A stretch of 64,000 nucleotides of DNA, taken from Sphingomonas sp. AR_OL41 (lineage in GTDB: Bacteria > Pseudomonadota > Alphaproteobacteria > Sphingomonadales > Sphingomonadaceae). Location: assembly GCF_029911635.1 (NCBI RefSeq), contig NZ_JARYTI010000023.1, positions 1 to 64,000 on the forward strand, read 5' to 3'. The translations under genes were made by a program, and so were the position numbers. The notes under the pieces were generated by a model that saw nothing but the letters and a program-made list of their open reading frames with translations, had not been told where the DNA came from and made no database searches. Of the stretch, positions 1 to 10,259 are shown piece after piece (within the stretch, counting starts at the first letter, position 1; the number at the start of each line of letters is the position of its first letter).

Positions 1-1
1 G

Positions 2-1183
2 GCGCCCGCCGCGCGGCTCGGCGCACTCGAACGCGCGCTGGCCGATCCCGCGCTCCCGCCCTCCCCGTCCGCCGAGGCGATCGCGCGGCTCGCCGAAGAG
101 CGGCCCGAGATCGCCGATCGCATCATCGCGCTGCACGCGACGATGCGCGACGCCGAGGCGCGGTTGCAGATGGTCGAGGAAGTGATGGCGTCGGGCGCCG
201 GTACACGGATGCCGTGGGAGGCGGTGCGCGACTGGTTTCACGATGCCGGCAATTATGTCGATCCACTAGACCGCGCCGCCGAAGCGCTGGCCGAGGCGAT
301 CGGCGAGGGCGACGCCCCGTCGGAAGCGGCATTGATAACGCGGCTTGGCACGATCGGTGTGGCAGTGACGGTGTCGGGCGACGAGGCCGCACCGCTGCGC
401 CGCTTCGACCAGGCGCGCGGGCATCTGACGCTCAACGGCGCCCTGCCGCCCGAGAGCCGGCGCTTCCTCGTCGCGCACCAGCTCGCTGCGCTATCCTTTG
501 CCGACACCATCGCCGAGATCGCCGCGTCGGTCGGTGGCGAGGCGGCGCAGACGCTGCTCAGCATGGGCCTCGCCAATTACGCCGCCGGCGCGATCACCAT
601 GCCCTATGCCCGCTTCCGCGCCGCGGCGCGAACGATGCGCCACGACATCGACCGGCTGTCGCGCCGCTTCGGCGTCAGCTTCGAGCAGGCGTGCCACCGG
701 CTGTCCACGCTGCAACGCGCCGGCGCGGCGGGCATCCCCTTTTATTTCTGCCGCGTCGACATGGCCGGCAACATCACCAAGCGGCATTCAGCCACGCGGC
801 TCCAGTTCGCGCGCTTCGGCGGCGCCTGCCCGTTATGGATGGTGCATGAGGCCGTCGCGATCCCCGATCGCATCATGGTGCAGCATGCCGAGACGCCCGA
901 CGGGCTGCGCTACGTCTCGATGGCCAAGGGGCTGGTCAAACCCTCGGGCAGCTTCACGCGTTCCCCGCGCCGCTATGCCGTGGTGCTGGGCTGCGAGGCG
1001 GAACATGCCGCCGACTTCGTCTATGCCGATGTCATCGACCGCGCCGCGCCGCCGACCCCGATCGGCATCTCCTGCCGGCTATGCCCGCGCCCCGACTGCG
1101 ACCAACGTGCCTTCCCCCCCGCCGACCGCGCGATCCGCGTCGATGCCGAGGTCAGGGCGGTGGTACCGTACCGGATCGTGTGA
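2..1183 (+). CDS. ScfR/RamB-type short-chain fatty acyl transcriptional regulator, 5' end outside window
   Basis: The reading frame is open from base 2, so the start and the N-terminal XRE-type helix-turn-helix lie upstream of the window; about 393 residues are visible. The visible part is the IrrE/ImmA-like segment followed by the C-terminal DUF2083 domain, shown by GNITKRHSATRLQFARFGG, CPLWMVHEA and the Cys-rich block CRLCPRPDCDQRAFP near the end. The ImmA-type HExxH is replaced by HQLAA, so this should be a sensor and not a protease. Relatives (RamB, PrpR, ScfR) control acetate, propionate and glyoxylate-shunt genes by sensing acyl-CoA. An acetyl-CoA synthetase gene lies 2 kb downstream on the same strand, which fits, but no operator was identified. 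The family is secure; the target is inferred. Confidence 0.85.
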   Translation, partial: APAARLGALERALADPALPPSPSAEAIARLAEERPEIADRIIALHATMRDAEARLQMVEEVMASGAGTRMPWEAVRDWFHDAGNYVDPLDRAAEALAEAIGEGDAPSEAALITRLGTIGVAVTVSGDEAAPLRRFDQARGHLTLNGALPPESRRFLVAHQLAALSFADTIAEIAASVGGEAAQTLLSMGLANYAAGAITMPYARFRAAARTMRHDIDRLSRRFGVSFEQACHRLSTLQRAGAAGIPFYFCRVDMAGNITKRHSATRLQFARFGGACPLWMVHEAVAIPDRIMVQHAETPDGLRYVSMAKGLVKPSGSFTRSPRRYAVVLGCEAEHAADFVYADVIDRAAPPTPIGISCRLCPRPDCDQRAFPPADRAIRVDAEVRAVVPYRIV

Positions 1184-1193
1184 CTTTCTAGGG

Positions 1194-1318
1194 TTCACGC
1201 GGAGGCGCGGAGACGCGGAGATTTAAGGTCGTAACACGCGGCACCGCGCTGCCAGCAACGATCAATTGTAATGCGACGGAAAGTGCAACGCACAATTGCT
1301 CCGCGTCTCCGCGTGAAC
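1194..1318. repeat. Inverted pair of a GC-rich intergenic repeat (ttcacgcggag... type)
   Basis: A 27-bp element beginning ttcacgcggaggcgcgg occupies 1194-1220. A shorter, inverted copy ending ccgcgtctccgcgtgaac lies at 1299-1318. A copy identical over the 27 bp recurs at 15978-16004. The pair sits between two convergent genes and can fold into a long hairpin, so it may also act as a bidirectional terminator. It looks like a dispersed non-coding repeat. Confidence 0.7.
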
Positions 1319-1356
1319 AACTCTTGCGTCGCGCCACCAGAGCGCGACGCCGAGAA

Positions 1357-2373
1357 TCACACCTTCACCAGCCCAAGATCGATCAGGCTCCGCGCGGTAT
1401 CGACGATCGACTCCTCCGCCGGGCGCATCTGCCAGCCAAGCAGTTCACGAGCATGGCTCGAATCGCCGTCGCGCACGCGGCCGAGCTCGCCGATCACCTG
1501 GCGCACCAGCGGGTCGAACAGGGCGAAGACCCGGACGAGGAAATTCGGCAGGTTGCGCTTCGGCACCTTGCGCGCCTCCGCCCCCAGCCGCTCGTGGAGC
1601 ACACGCCCGACATCCGCCATCATGTAGAAGGGACCCGAGGCGACGAAGCGCTCGCCGGCCATGCCGGGCGCGTTGAGCGCGCGAACGTGGAGATCGGCGA
1701 CGTCGCGCACATCGACGATGCCGAAGCCGAAGCGCGGATAACCCGGCAACGCGCCCTCGAGCATCTTCTTGACCACCTCGATCGAGGCGGAGAAGTCGTC
1801 GCTCCATACCGGGCCGAGCACCGCGGCCGGGTTGACCGTGCAATATTCCATCCCCCCGCCCTCGGCCGCGATCCAGTCGCGCGCGGCGCGCTCCGCGATC
1901 GTCTTCGACCGGACATAAGGATAGGCGTCGGGCGACTCGGCATTGGTCCAGTCGGCCTCGGTGAAGCGCTGCTTGCTGCGATCACCATAAGCGATCGCCG
2001 CCATCGACGAGGTCATCACGAAGCGCGTCACCCCGGCATCGCGGGCAAAGCGCAGCGCGCGGAGTGCGCCTTCGCGTGCCGGCACGATCAGATCGTCCTC
2101 ATGCTTGACCGCGCCCGACGGCAGCGGCGAAGCGACGTGCGCGACGTGGCTGCAGCCGGCCACCGCCTCGGCCCAGCCAGCATCGTTCATCAGGTCGGCA
2201 GCGAAGAACCGCAGCTGCGCCTCGGGCACGCCGAGCAGCGCGCGGACCTTGGCCTCCTTGGCGAGCGACCGGATCGTGGTGTTGATCGTCCACCCCTCGG
2301 CGGCGAGTTGCCGGATGAGATAGCCAGCGATGTAACCGCTGCCGCCCGTGACCAGGATCGTGCCCGCCATCAT
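1357..2373 (-). CDS. NAD(P)-dependent epimerase/dehydratase (extended SDR, dihydroflavonol-reductase-like)
   Basis: A 338-residue extended short-chain dehydrogenase. The N-terminal Rossmann motif is GGSGYIAG (residues about 9-16). The catalytic Tyr-Lys lies in YPYVRSK (about residue 150), preceded by the Ser-rich stretch VMTSSMAAIAYG. The closest recognisable group is aldehyde/dihydroflavonol-4-reductase-like SDRs, which reduce carbonyls with NADPH; the substrate cannot be told. It is transcribed alone, divergently from the HD/acsA pair, with 100 bp of shared upstream sequence. The start has a second Met right after it (MMAG), so 2373 or 2370 are equally likely. Confidence 0.85.
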   Translation of the reverse strand: MMAGTILVTGGSGYIAGYLIRQLAAEGWTINTTIRSLAKEAKVRALLGVPEAQLRFFAADLMNDAGWAEAVAGCSHVAHVASPLPSGAVKHEDDLIVPAREGALRALRFARDAGVTRFVMTSSMAAIAYGDRSKQRFTEADWTNAESPDAYPYVRSKTIAERAARDWIAAEGGGMEYCTVNPAAVLGPVWSDDFSASIEVVKKMLEGALPGYPRFGFGIVDVRDVADLHVRALNAPGMAGERFVASGPFYMMADVGRVLHERLGAEARKVPKRNLPNFLVRVFALFDPLVRQVIGELGRVRDGDSSHARELLGWQMRPAEESIVDTARSLIDLGLVKV

Positions 2374-2473
2374 GCCCTCCTCGATATGTGGTAACGAGTT
2401 TTACATTGAAACCTAATGGACGCCAAGCCGAAACGCCTTGCCCCGCACCGGGCTCCTGCGGCACATCGCCGCC

Positions 2474-3226
2474 ATGTGCATGGATCATCTCGCGCCGGAC
2501 GATCGCCCCTGGCCACAAGCCGGTCGCGAGCGGATGATCGTGCCCGCGCCCGTCGGCATCGTCGGCACCGGCCAGTCGACCGGCGAGCATGAGGCGCTCG
2601 CCCGGCTCGGCCCCGACGCGGTGATGATGATGGGCGACAATCCGGCGCTGCCGCGCATGCCCGAGGCGCCGACCTTGCTCGATTTCTTCCGCCACCGGCT
2701 CACCGGCATCACCGGGCGCCACCTGATGAGCTCGGCACAGCGCGCGCTCGACGCGGGGCATGACGAAAAGGTCGCGATGGCCTGCCTGCTCCACGACATT
2801 TCCAACGCCTGCCTGATCCGCGCCGACCATGGCTATTGGGGCGCGCAGATGATCGCGCCCTATGTCGACGAGGAAATCGCCTGGGCAGTGCAATATCACC
2901 AGGCGCTGCGTTATTTCCCCGACGAATCGGTCGGTTATGCCTATCCCGAAAGCTATGACCGCTTTTTCGGCGCCGACTTCGTCCCGCCCGATTATCTGCG
3001 CCGCGATGCCGAGCATGCGCGCAGCCACCGCTGGTACATGACGGCGCGGATCGTCACGATCAACGACATCTATTTCTTCGACGATCTCGAGGCGATGCCC
3101 GACCCCGAGATGTTCGCCGACTTGATCGGGCGCCATTTCCGCCAGCCCGAACAGGGCCTGGGATTTGACGGATCGCCGACCGCGCATATGTGGCGCACGA
3201 TGATCTGGCCCAACAACTTCCTGTAA
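2474..3226 (+). CDS. HD-domain protein of unknown substrate
   Basis: About 250 residues with an HD phosphohydrolase-like core: GRHLMSSAQRAL, the central LLHDIS (HD doublet) and a later YHQAL, spaced as metal ligands of the HD superfamily. The C-terminus (AHMWRTMIWPNNFL) is distinctive. An upstream in-frame TTG at 2438 would add 12 residues; I prefer the ATG at 2474 (or 2480) because the frame is closed by TAA at 2414 and no good ribosome site precedes the TTG. It ends 12 bp before acsA, so the two are probably co-transcribed. No reaction can be assigned from sequence. Confidence 0.75.
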   Translation: MCMDHLAPDDRPWPQAGRERMIVPAPVGIVGTGQSTGEHEALARLGPDAVMMMGDNPALPRMPEAPTLLDFFRHRLTGITGRHLMSSAQRALDAGHDEKVAMACLLHDISNACLIRADHGYWGAQMIAPYVDEEIAWAVQYHQALRYFPDESVGYAYPESYDRFFGADFVPPDYLRRDAEHARSHRWYMTARIVTINDIYFFDDLEAMPDPEMFADLIGRHFRQPEQGLGFDGSPTAHMWRTMIWPNNFL

Positions 3227-3238
3227 GGACATGCCGCA

Positions 3239-5179
<1,941 letters not shown>

Positions 5180-5256
5180 CCCCAAGGGACAATTGCGGGT
5201 CATCCGCATCACCGCTATGTAACGGCAATACAGTTTCAACACAGGGGATTCTCTCG

Positions 5257-7305
5257 ATGCGTTTCGCTTCTTCCGTTCGTCTCGCCGCCGGCGTGGCGAT
5301 CATCGCGCTGGCCGGCGCGGCGCTGTCGCATCCCGCCAAACCCGCTGCGCCCAAGGCGCGCTACGGCACCTTCGGCGTCGACCTGACGTCGCAGGACAAG
5401 GACATAAAGCCGGGCGACGATTTCTGGAGCTTCGCTAATGGCAGCTGGGCCAAGCGCACCGAGATCCCGGCCGACAAGGGCTCGGTCGGTTATGGCAACA
5501 TCCTGAACGACGAAGCCGAGGCCAATGTCCGCAGCATCCTCGACGACATGGCGGCCAACCCGGCCAAATATGGCGCGGTCGGTAAGCAGGTCGGCGACTT
5601 CTATGCCAGCTGGATGGACACCGCCGGGATCGAGGCGCGCGGCACTGCGCCGCTCAAGCCCTATCTCGCCAAGATTGCCGCAGTGAACGACCTGACCGGC
5701 CTGCAGACGCTGTTCGCCAGCACCGGCTATGAGTCGCCCGTCGGGGTCGGCATCATCCCCAACCTCGCCGATCCGACGCATTACACCGCCGCCGTCGGCC
5801 AGGGCGGGCTCGGCCTGCCGCGCGATTATTATCTGCTCGAGGGCGAGAAGTATGACGGCTATCGCAAGGCCTATCGCGCCTATATCCAGCAGATGCAGGA
5901 ACTGGCCGGCATCCCCGATGCCGCGGCCAAGGCCGATGCGATCTTCGCGCTCGAAACCGCGATGGCCAAGGAGCAATGGTCGCCCGAGCAGAGTCGCGAC
6001 ATCGCCAAGCTCAACGATCCCGAGACGGTCGAGGGACTGAAGAAAAAAGCGCCCGAGTTCGACTGGGCGCTGATGCTCAAGACCGCCGGCGTCGATTCGT
6101 CGCCGACCGTGCTGATGACCAACAACACCGCGATCACCGCGATGGGCAAGATCATGGTCGCAACGCCGCTGCAGACCTGGAAGGACTATCTCGCCTTCCA
6201 CTTCGTCAGCGACCATGCGAGCCAGCTGCCCAAGGTGTTCGACGACGCGCGCTTCAACCTCTATTCCAAGACCATCTCCGGCGTGCAGGTGCAGCGCGAT
6301 CGCTGGAAGCGCGGCGTGCAGCTGATGAACGGTTCGCTCGGCGAAGCCGTCGGCCAGATCTATGTGCAGCGTTATTTCCCGGCCTCGAGCAAGGCCAAGA
6401 TGACCGAGTTGATCGAGAATCTGCGCGGCGCCTATCAGACCCGCATCAGCGGCAGCAGCTGGATGGACCCGAAGACCAAGCAGGCGGCGCTGGTCAAGCT
6501 CGCCGCGTTCGAGCCGCGCATCGGCTATCCGGTCAAGTTCATCGACTATTCGTCGCTGCAGGTCGATCGCACCGACCTGCTCGGCAATGCGATGCGCACC
6601 GAGGAATTCAACCACCAGCTGCAGCTGCAGCGCTTCGTCAAGCCGGTCGACCGCCAGTTGTGGAACATGACACCGCAGACGGTGAACGCCTATTACAACC
6701 CGCTCGCCAACCAGATCACCTTCCCGGCCGCGATCCTCCAGCCGCCCTATTTCGATCCCAATGCCGACCCGGCGGTGAACTATGGCGCGATCGGCGCGAT
6801 CATCGGCCATGAGATGGGCCATGGTTTCGACGACCAGGGCAGCCAGTTCGGCCCGACCGGCAAGTTCGAGAATTGGTGGTCGCCCGAGGCCAAGGAAGCC
6901 TTCAAGAAACGCACCGCCGCGCTGTCGGCGCAATATGACGCCTATGAACCGGTTCCCGGCACGCACATCAAGGGCGGGCTGACGCTGGGCGAGAATATCG
7001 GCGATCTCGGCGGCGTCGAGGCGGCCTATGCCGCCTTCCAGCGCTATCAGGAGAAGCACGGCAAAGCGCCGGTGATCGACGGGCTGACCGGCGACCAGCG
7101 CTTCTTCCTCGCCTATGCCCAGGCTTGGCAGGCCAAGGTGCGTGAGGGCGCGCAGCGCACGCAGTTGCTGACCGACCCACACTCGCCGGCCAAGTTCCGC
7201 GTCAACGGCATCGTGCGCAATGTCGATGCCTGGTACAAGGCATTCAACATCCAGCCCGGCGACAAGATGTACCTGCCGCCCGAGCAGCGCGTGCACATCT
7301 GGTAA
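5257..7305 (+). CDS. M13 family zinc metallopeptidase (neprilysin-like), secreted
   Basis: 682 residues. It starts at ATG 5257, where a clear signal peptide begins (hydrophobic stretch about residues 10-24, then an Ala/Pro linker). The frame is also open upstream through acsA, but that part is out of frame with acsA and is not coding. The mature part has the M13_N region and the M13 catalytic domain: the HEMGH zinc motif at residues 518-522, the third zinc ligand Glu579 in ENIGDLGG, and NAYYNPLANQITFPA upstream. These enzymes cleave short peptides outside the cytoplasm. It is downstream of acsA by 77 bp, with no sign of functional linkage. Confidence 0.93.
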   Translation: MRFASSVRLAAGVAIIALAGAALSHPAKPAAPKARYGTFGVDLTSQDKDIKPGDDFWSFANGSWAKRTEIPADKGSVGYGNILNDEAEANVRSILDDMAANPAKYGAVGKQVGDFYASWMDTAGIEARGTAPLKPYLAKIAAVNDLTGLQTLFASTGYESPVGVGIIPNLADPTHYTAAVGQGGLGLPRDYYLLEGEKYDGYRKAYRAYIQQMQELAGIPDAAAKADAIFALETAMAKEQWSPEQSRDIAKLNDPETVEGLKKKAPEFDWALMLKTAGVDSSPTVLMTNNTAITAMGKIMVATPLQTWKDYLAFHFVSDHASQLPKVFDDARFNLYSKTISGVQVQRDRWKRGVQLMNGSLGEAVGQIYVQRYFPASSKAKMTELIENLRGAYQTRISGSSWMDPKTKQAALVKLAAFEPRIGYPVKFIDYSSLQVDRTDLLGNAMRTEEFNHQLQLQRFVKPVDRQLWNMTPQTVNAYYNPLANQITFPAAILQPPYFDPNADPAVNYGAIGAIIGHEMGHGFDDQGSQFGPTGKFENWWSPEAKEAFKKRTAALSAQYDAYEPVPGTHIKGGLTLGENIGDLGGVEAAYAAFQRYQEKHGKAPVIDGLTGDQRFFLAYAQAWQAKVREGAQRTQLLTDPHSPAKFRVNGIVRNVDAWYKAFNIQPGDKMYLPPEQRVHIW

Positions 7306-7362
7306 GCGGATGATGGACAGCTTCCCCGGTCCGGCGCACATTGTCGGCCGGGGAGAGATGCC

Positions 7363-8199
7363 ATGACGACGACGATCGAATTGCGGCCGCTGGCCGAGCA
7401 TTGCGGCGCCGAGGCGCTGGGCGTCGATCTGCGCACGATCGACGATGCCGGCATGGCGACGATCCGCCAGGCCGTCGCCGAGCGCGGCGTGCTGTTCGTG
7501 CGCGACCAGCAGCTGACGCCGGAAGACCATATCGCCTTTGCGCGGCGCTGGGGCACAATCGACGTCAACAACTATTTCCCCGCCAATGGCGGCCACCCCG
7601 AGATCGCCGAGGTGCGCAAGAGCGAAGGCCAGACGACGAATATCGGCGGCGGCTGGCACACCGACCATAGCTACGATCAGGTCCCCGCGATGGGATCGAT
7701 CCTGCTCGCCCGCGAAACCCCGCCGAGCGGCGGCGACACGCTGTTCGCGAGCATGGGCGCGGCGTACGACGCGCTGTCGCCGGGCTTGCAGAAGACGCTC
7801 GAAGGGCTGCGCGCGGTGCACAGCGCCGACCATATCTACGGCCATGACGGCATCTATGCGAAGACTGACCAGGCCGCCGACCTCAAGGGGCATGACATCC
7901 ATGCCGCGGCGGTGCACCCGGCGGTGATCCGCCACCCGGTCACCGGGCGCAAGCTGCTCTACGTCAATCCCGCCTTCACCTTGTTCTTCGAAGGCTGGAC
8001 GCGCGAGGAGAGCATGCCACTGCTCGCCTATCTCTACGGCGTGGCGATGCGCGAGGAGTTCCAGTGTCGGCTGCAATGGGCGCCGGGCTCGCTGGCGGTG
8101 TGGGACAATCGCGCGACCTGGCATTTCGCGATGAACGACTATCACGGCCACCGCCGGCTGATGCACCGCATCACCATCTCGGGCGTACCCCTAGCCTGA
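7363..8199 (+). CDS. TauD/TfdA family Fe(II)/2-oxoglutarate-dependent dioxygenase
   Basis: 278 residues. The iron triad is visible: GGGWHTDHSY (HxD) near residue 99 and the distal His in YHGHRRLMHR near residue 265, with Arg for 2-oxoglutarate close behind. Family members hydroxylate taurine, alkyl sulfates, 2,4-D or other small acids, usually releasing sulfite or an aldehyde. Nothing in the neighbourhood (no sulfonate transporter) fixes the substrate. A GC-rich hairpin made of ccccggtccgg and a matching ccggccgggg arm lies just upstream of the start. Confidence 0.9.
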   Translation: MTTTIELRPLAEHCGAEALGVDLRTIDDAGMATIRQAVAERGVLFVRDQQLTPEDHIAFARRWGTIDVNNYFPANGGHPEIAEVRKSEGQTTNIGGGWHTDHSYDQVPAMGSILLARETPPSGGDTLFASMGAAYDALSPGLQKTLEGLRAVHSADHIYGHDGIYAKTDQAADLKGHDIHAAAVHPAVIRHPVTGRKLLYVNPAFTLFFEGWTREESMPLLAYLYGVAMREEFQCRLQWAPGSLAVWDNRATWHFAMNDYHGHRRLMHRITISGVPLA

Positions 8200-8257
8200 T
8201 AGCGAGAACCGTCCGCCCATCTCGACATTTTTAGCGCGATTTCGTATAGCGACCGCG

Positions 8258-8506
8258 ATGGCGCAGATGAATATCTCGGTCCCTGAGGGGCTCAAACAAT
8301 GGGCGGAGCGGCGCGTCGCGCAGGGCGATTACGCCAGTACCAGCGACTATCTCCGTGACCTGATGCGTCGTGATCGCGAAGCGGCGGCGGAGGCCGCCTG
8401 GCTCCAGGCGGAACTCGACCGGGGCATCGAATCAGGGGTCGATCCACGACCCGTGAAGCAGATATTCGCCGACATCAGGGCGAAATATCTACCGCGCAAT
8501 GATTGA
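8258..8506 (+). CDS. ParD-like antitoxin (ribbon-helix-helix)
   Basis: 82 residues. The N-terminal MNISVPEGLKQWAERRVAQG followed by STSDYLRDLMRRD is the ribbon-helix-helix DNA-binding and dimerisation unit of CC2985/ParD-type antitoxins; the C-terminal half would wrap the toxin. The stop overlaps the next gene by 8 bp, the normal coupling in type II toxin-antitoxin modules. It is expected to autorepress the operon through the 58-bp gap upstream. Confidence 0.85.
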   Translation: MAQMNISVPEGLKQWAERRVAQGDYASTSDYLRDLMRRDREAAAEAAWLQAELDRGIESGVDPRPVKQIFADIRAKYLPRND

Positions 8507-8792
8507 CGTCGAGGTTTCGGCCGCGGCGACGGCCGACCTCGACGAGATTTTCCGTTTCAGCCTCGAACGGTTCGGCGAGGAGCGCGCGCTGCGCTATCTC
8601 GAAGAAATCGAAGAGGCGATCCTGCGGCTTCGGCACTATCCCGATTCAGGGGCGATCTATCCCGGCCTCTCGATGCCCGTGCGTTTCGTGACCAGCGGTA
8701 GCCATCGCATCTTCTACACGCGGGACGAGGACCATCTGCTCGTGATCCGCGTGCTGCATCAGGCAATGCGGGCGGAAGGACGGCTGACCTGA
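8499..8792 (+). CDS. ParE/RelE-superfamily toxin
   Basis: 97 residues with the ParE fold signature: ATADLDEIFRFSLERFG, RYLEEIEEAILRLRHYPDSG and the C-terminal HRIFYTRDEDHLLVIRVLHQAM. It overlaps the antitoxin gene by 8 bp. ParE members poison DNA gyrase and RelE members cleave mRNA; the sequence resembles ParE more. It is a stand-alone chromosomal module between metabolic genes, with no other mobile-element sign nearby. Confidence 0.85.
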   Translation: MIDVEVSAAATADLDEIFRFSLERFGEERALRYLEEIEEAILRLRHYPDSGAIYPGLSMPVRFVTSGSHRIFYTRDEDHLLVIRVLHQAMRAEGRLT

Positions 8793-8804
8793 TGCTGCAC
8801 AAGA

Positions 8805-10151
8805 TCAGCGCAGCAGCACCAGTTCCTCCGCCATGCTCGGATGGAGCGCGACGGTGTCGTCGAACGCCTGTTTGGTGAGACCCGCCTTGACCGCGATTGC
8901 CGCGGCCTGGAGGATTTCGGGGGAGTCGGGACCGATCATGTGCAGCCCGACGACACGGTCGGTCACGCCGTCGCACACCATCTTGTAGAGCGCGCGCTCG
9001 TTGCGGCCGGCGAGCACATTCTTCATCGGGCGGAAGTCGGAGGTATAGACCTTGACCGAGCCGAGCTTGTTCTTCGCCTGGCTCTCGGTCATGCCGACAC
9101 CGGCGATCGGCGGGTGGCTGAACACCGCTGAGGGGATATTCTCGTAATCGACCCGGCTCGGCTTGTTGCCGAACAGCGTGTCGGCAAAGGCCTGGCCCTC
9201 GCGAATCGCCACTGGCGTCAGCTGCACGCGGTTGGTGACGTCGCCAACGGCGTAGATGCTCGGGCAGGTCGAGCGATTGTCCTCGTCGACCTTGATCGCG
9301 CCCTTTTCGTCGATCTCGACCCCGGCGCTTTCCAGACCCAGCCCCTTGGTGTTGGGGTCACGGCCGGTGGCGAACATCACGCAATCCACGGTGAGCGGTT
9401 CGTGCCCGCTCATCGCCACCGTCAAAGTGCCGTCCTCATTCCTGCTGATTCCCTGGAACCCAGCATGAAAGCGGAACTCGATCCCCTTCATCATCGAGAT
9501 CTGCAGCAGCCGGTCGCGGATCTGCTCGTCATAGCCTCGCAGGATCACGTCGGTGCGGTTGATCAGCGTGACGTGCGCGCCGAGCTGATGGAAGATCCCG
9601 GCAAACTCGTTGGCGATGTAGCCGGCACCGGCGATCAGGATACGCTTGGGCACCGCATCGAGATGGAACGCCTCGTTCGAGGTGATTCCATGTTCGTTGC
9701 CCGGGCAGGTCGGCACCGACGGCGTCGCGCCGACCGCGACGAGGATCGTCTTCGCGGTGACGGTGCGGCCATCGCCGAGCTTGAGTTCGTGCGGGCCGGT
9801 GATCTCGGCGCGCTGGTTGATGATCTCGACGCCGTTATTCTCGAGCGTCTGGGTGTAGGCGCCGTTGATCCGGTCGACCTCTTCGAAGACGTTGGCGGTC
9901 AGCACCTTCCAGTCGAATTCGCACTCTGGGACCTTCCAGCCAAAGCGCCGCGCATCGGCAAGGTCCTCGGCGAAATGGGCGCCGTAGATCAGCAGCTTCT
10001 TGGGCACGCAGCCGCGGATGACGCAGGTCCCGCCGACGCGATATTCCTCGGCCACCGCGACCTTGGCGCCATGCGCCGCCGCGACGCGCGAGGCGCGCGT
10101 GCCGCCGGAGCCGGCACCGATGACGAACAGGTCATAGTCGTAGTTGGTCAC
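8805..10151 (-). CDS. gor: Glutathione-disulfide reductase
   Basis: 448 residues, typical of the family. It reduces glutathione disulfide with NADPH in the cytosol. The FAD motif is GAGSGGTRAS (residues 12-21); the redox disulfide is Cys43/Cys48 in GGTCVIRGCVPKK; the C-terminal LHPSMAEE carries the proton-relay His-Glu. The start is GTG 10151, preceded on its strand by a good ribosome site (ggagg). It is the only gene on its transcript here; pgi is downstream of the gor promoter region on the same strand, separated by a repeat. Confidence 0.95.
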   Translation of the reverse strand: MTNYDYDLFVIGAGSGGTRASRVAAAHGAKVAVAEEYRVGGTCVIRGCVPKKLLIYGAHFAEDLADARRFGWKVPECEFDWKVLTANVFEEVDRINGAYTQTLENNGVEIINQRAEITGPHELKLGDGRTVTAKTILVAVGATPSVPTCPGNEHGITSNEAFHLDAVPKRILIAGAGYIANEFAGIFHQLGAHVTLINRTDVILRGYDEQIRDRLLQISMMKGIEFRFHAGFQGISRNEDGTLTVAMSGHEPLTVDCVMFATGRDPNTKGLGLESAGVEIDEKGAIKVDEDNRSTCPSIYAVGDVTNRVQLTPVAIREGQAFADTLFGNKPSRVDYENIPSAVFSHPPIAGVGMTESQAKNKLGSVKVYTSDFRPMKNVLAGRNERALYKMVCDGVTDRVVGLHMIGPDSPEILQAAAIAVKAGLTKQAFDDTVALHPSMAEELVLLR

Positions 10152-10160
10152 TTCAGCCTC

Positions 10161-10247
10161 CGTTCGCCCTGAGCTTGTCGAAGGGTTGCGTCCTTCGTGC
10201 CGGGCGGAAATGTGCGTGCAGGGCTTCGACTGGCTCAGCCCGAGCGG
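10161..10247. repeat. Inverted pair of the ccctgagcttgtcgaaggg intergenic repeat
   Basis: The left arm starts cgttcgccctgagcttgtcg at 10161. The right arm at 10221-10247 (gggcttcgactggctcagcc and following) is its imperfect reverse complement. The pair lies between gor and pgi and would form a long hairpin in the pgi-to-gor RNA. This core is common between genes in sphingomonads. Confidence 0.7.
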
Positions 10248-10259
10248 GAAAAGATCGTC

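Noticed and set aside
490..530. ImmA/IrrE-type metalloprotease activity in the first gene
   Set aside because: The HExxH zinc motif is absent (HQLAA), as usual in ScfR/RamB regulators, so no protease call is made.
7320..7355. Rho-independent terminator after the M13 gene
   Set aside because: A GC-rich hairpin is present, but it has no T run and lies just before the next gene on the same strand, so its role is unclear.
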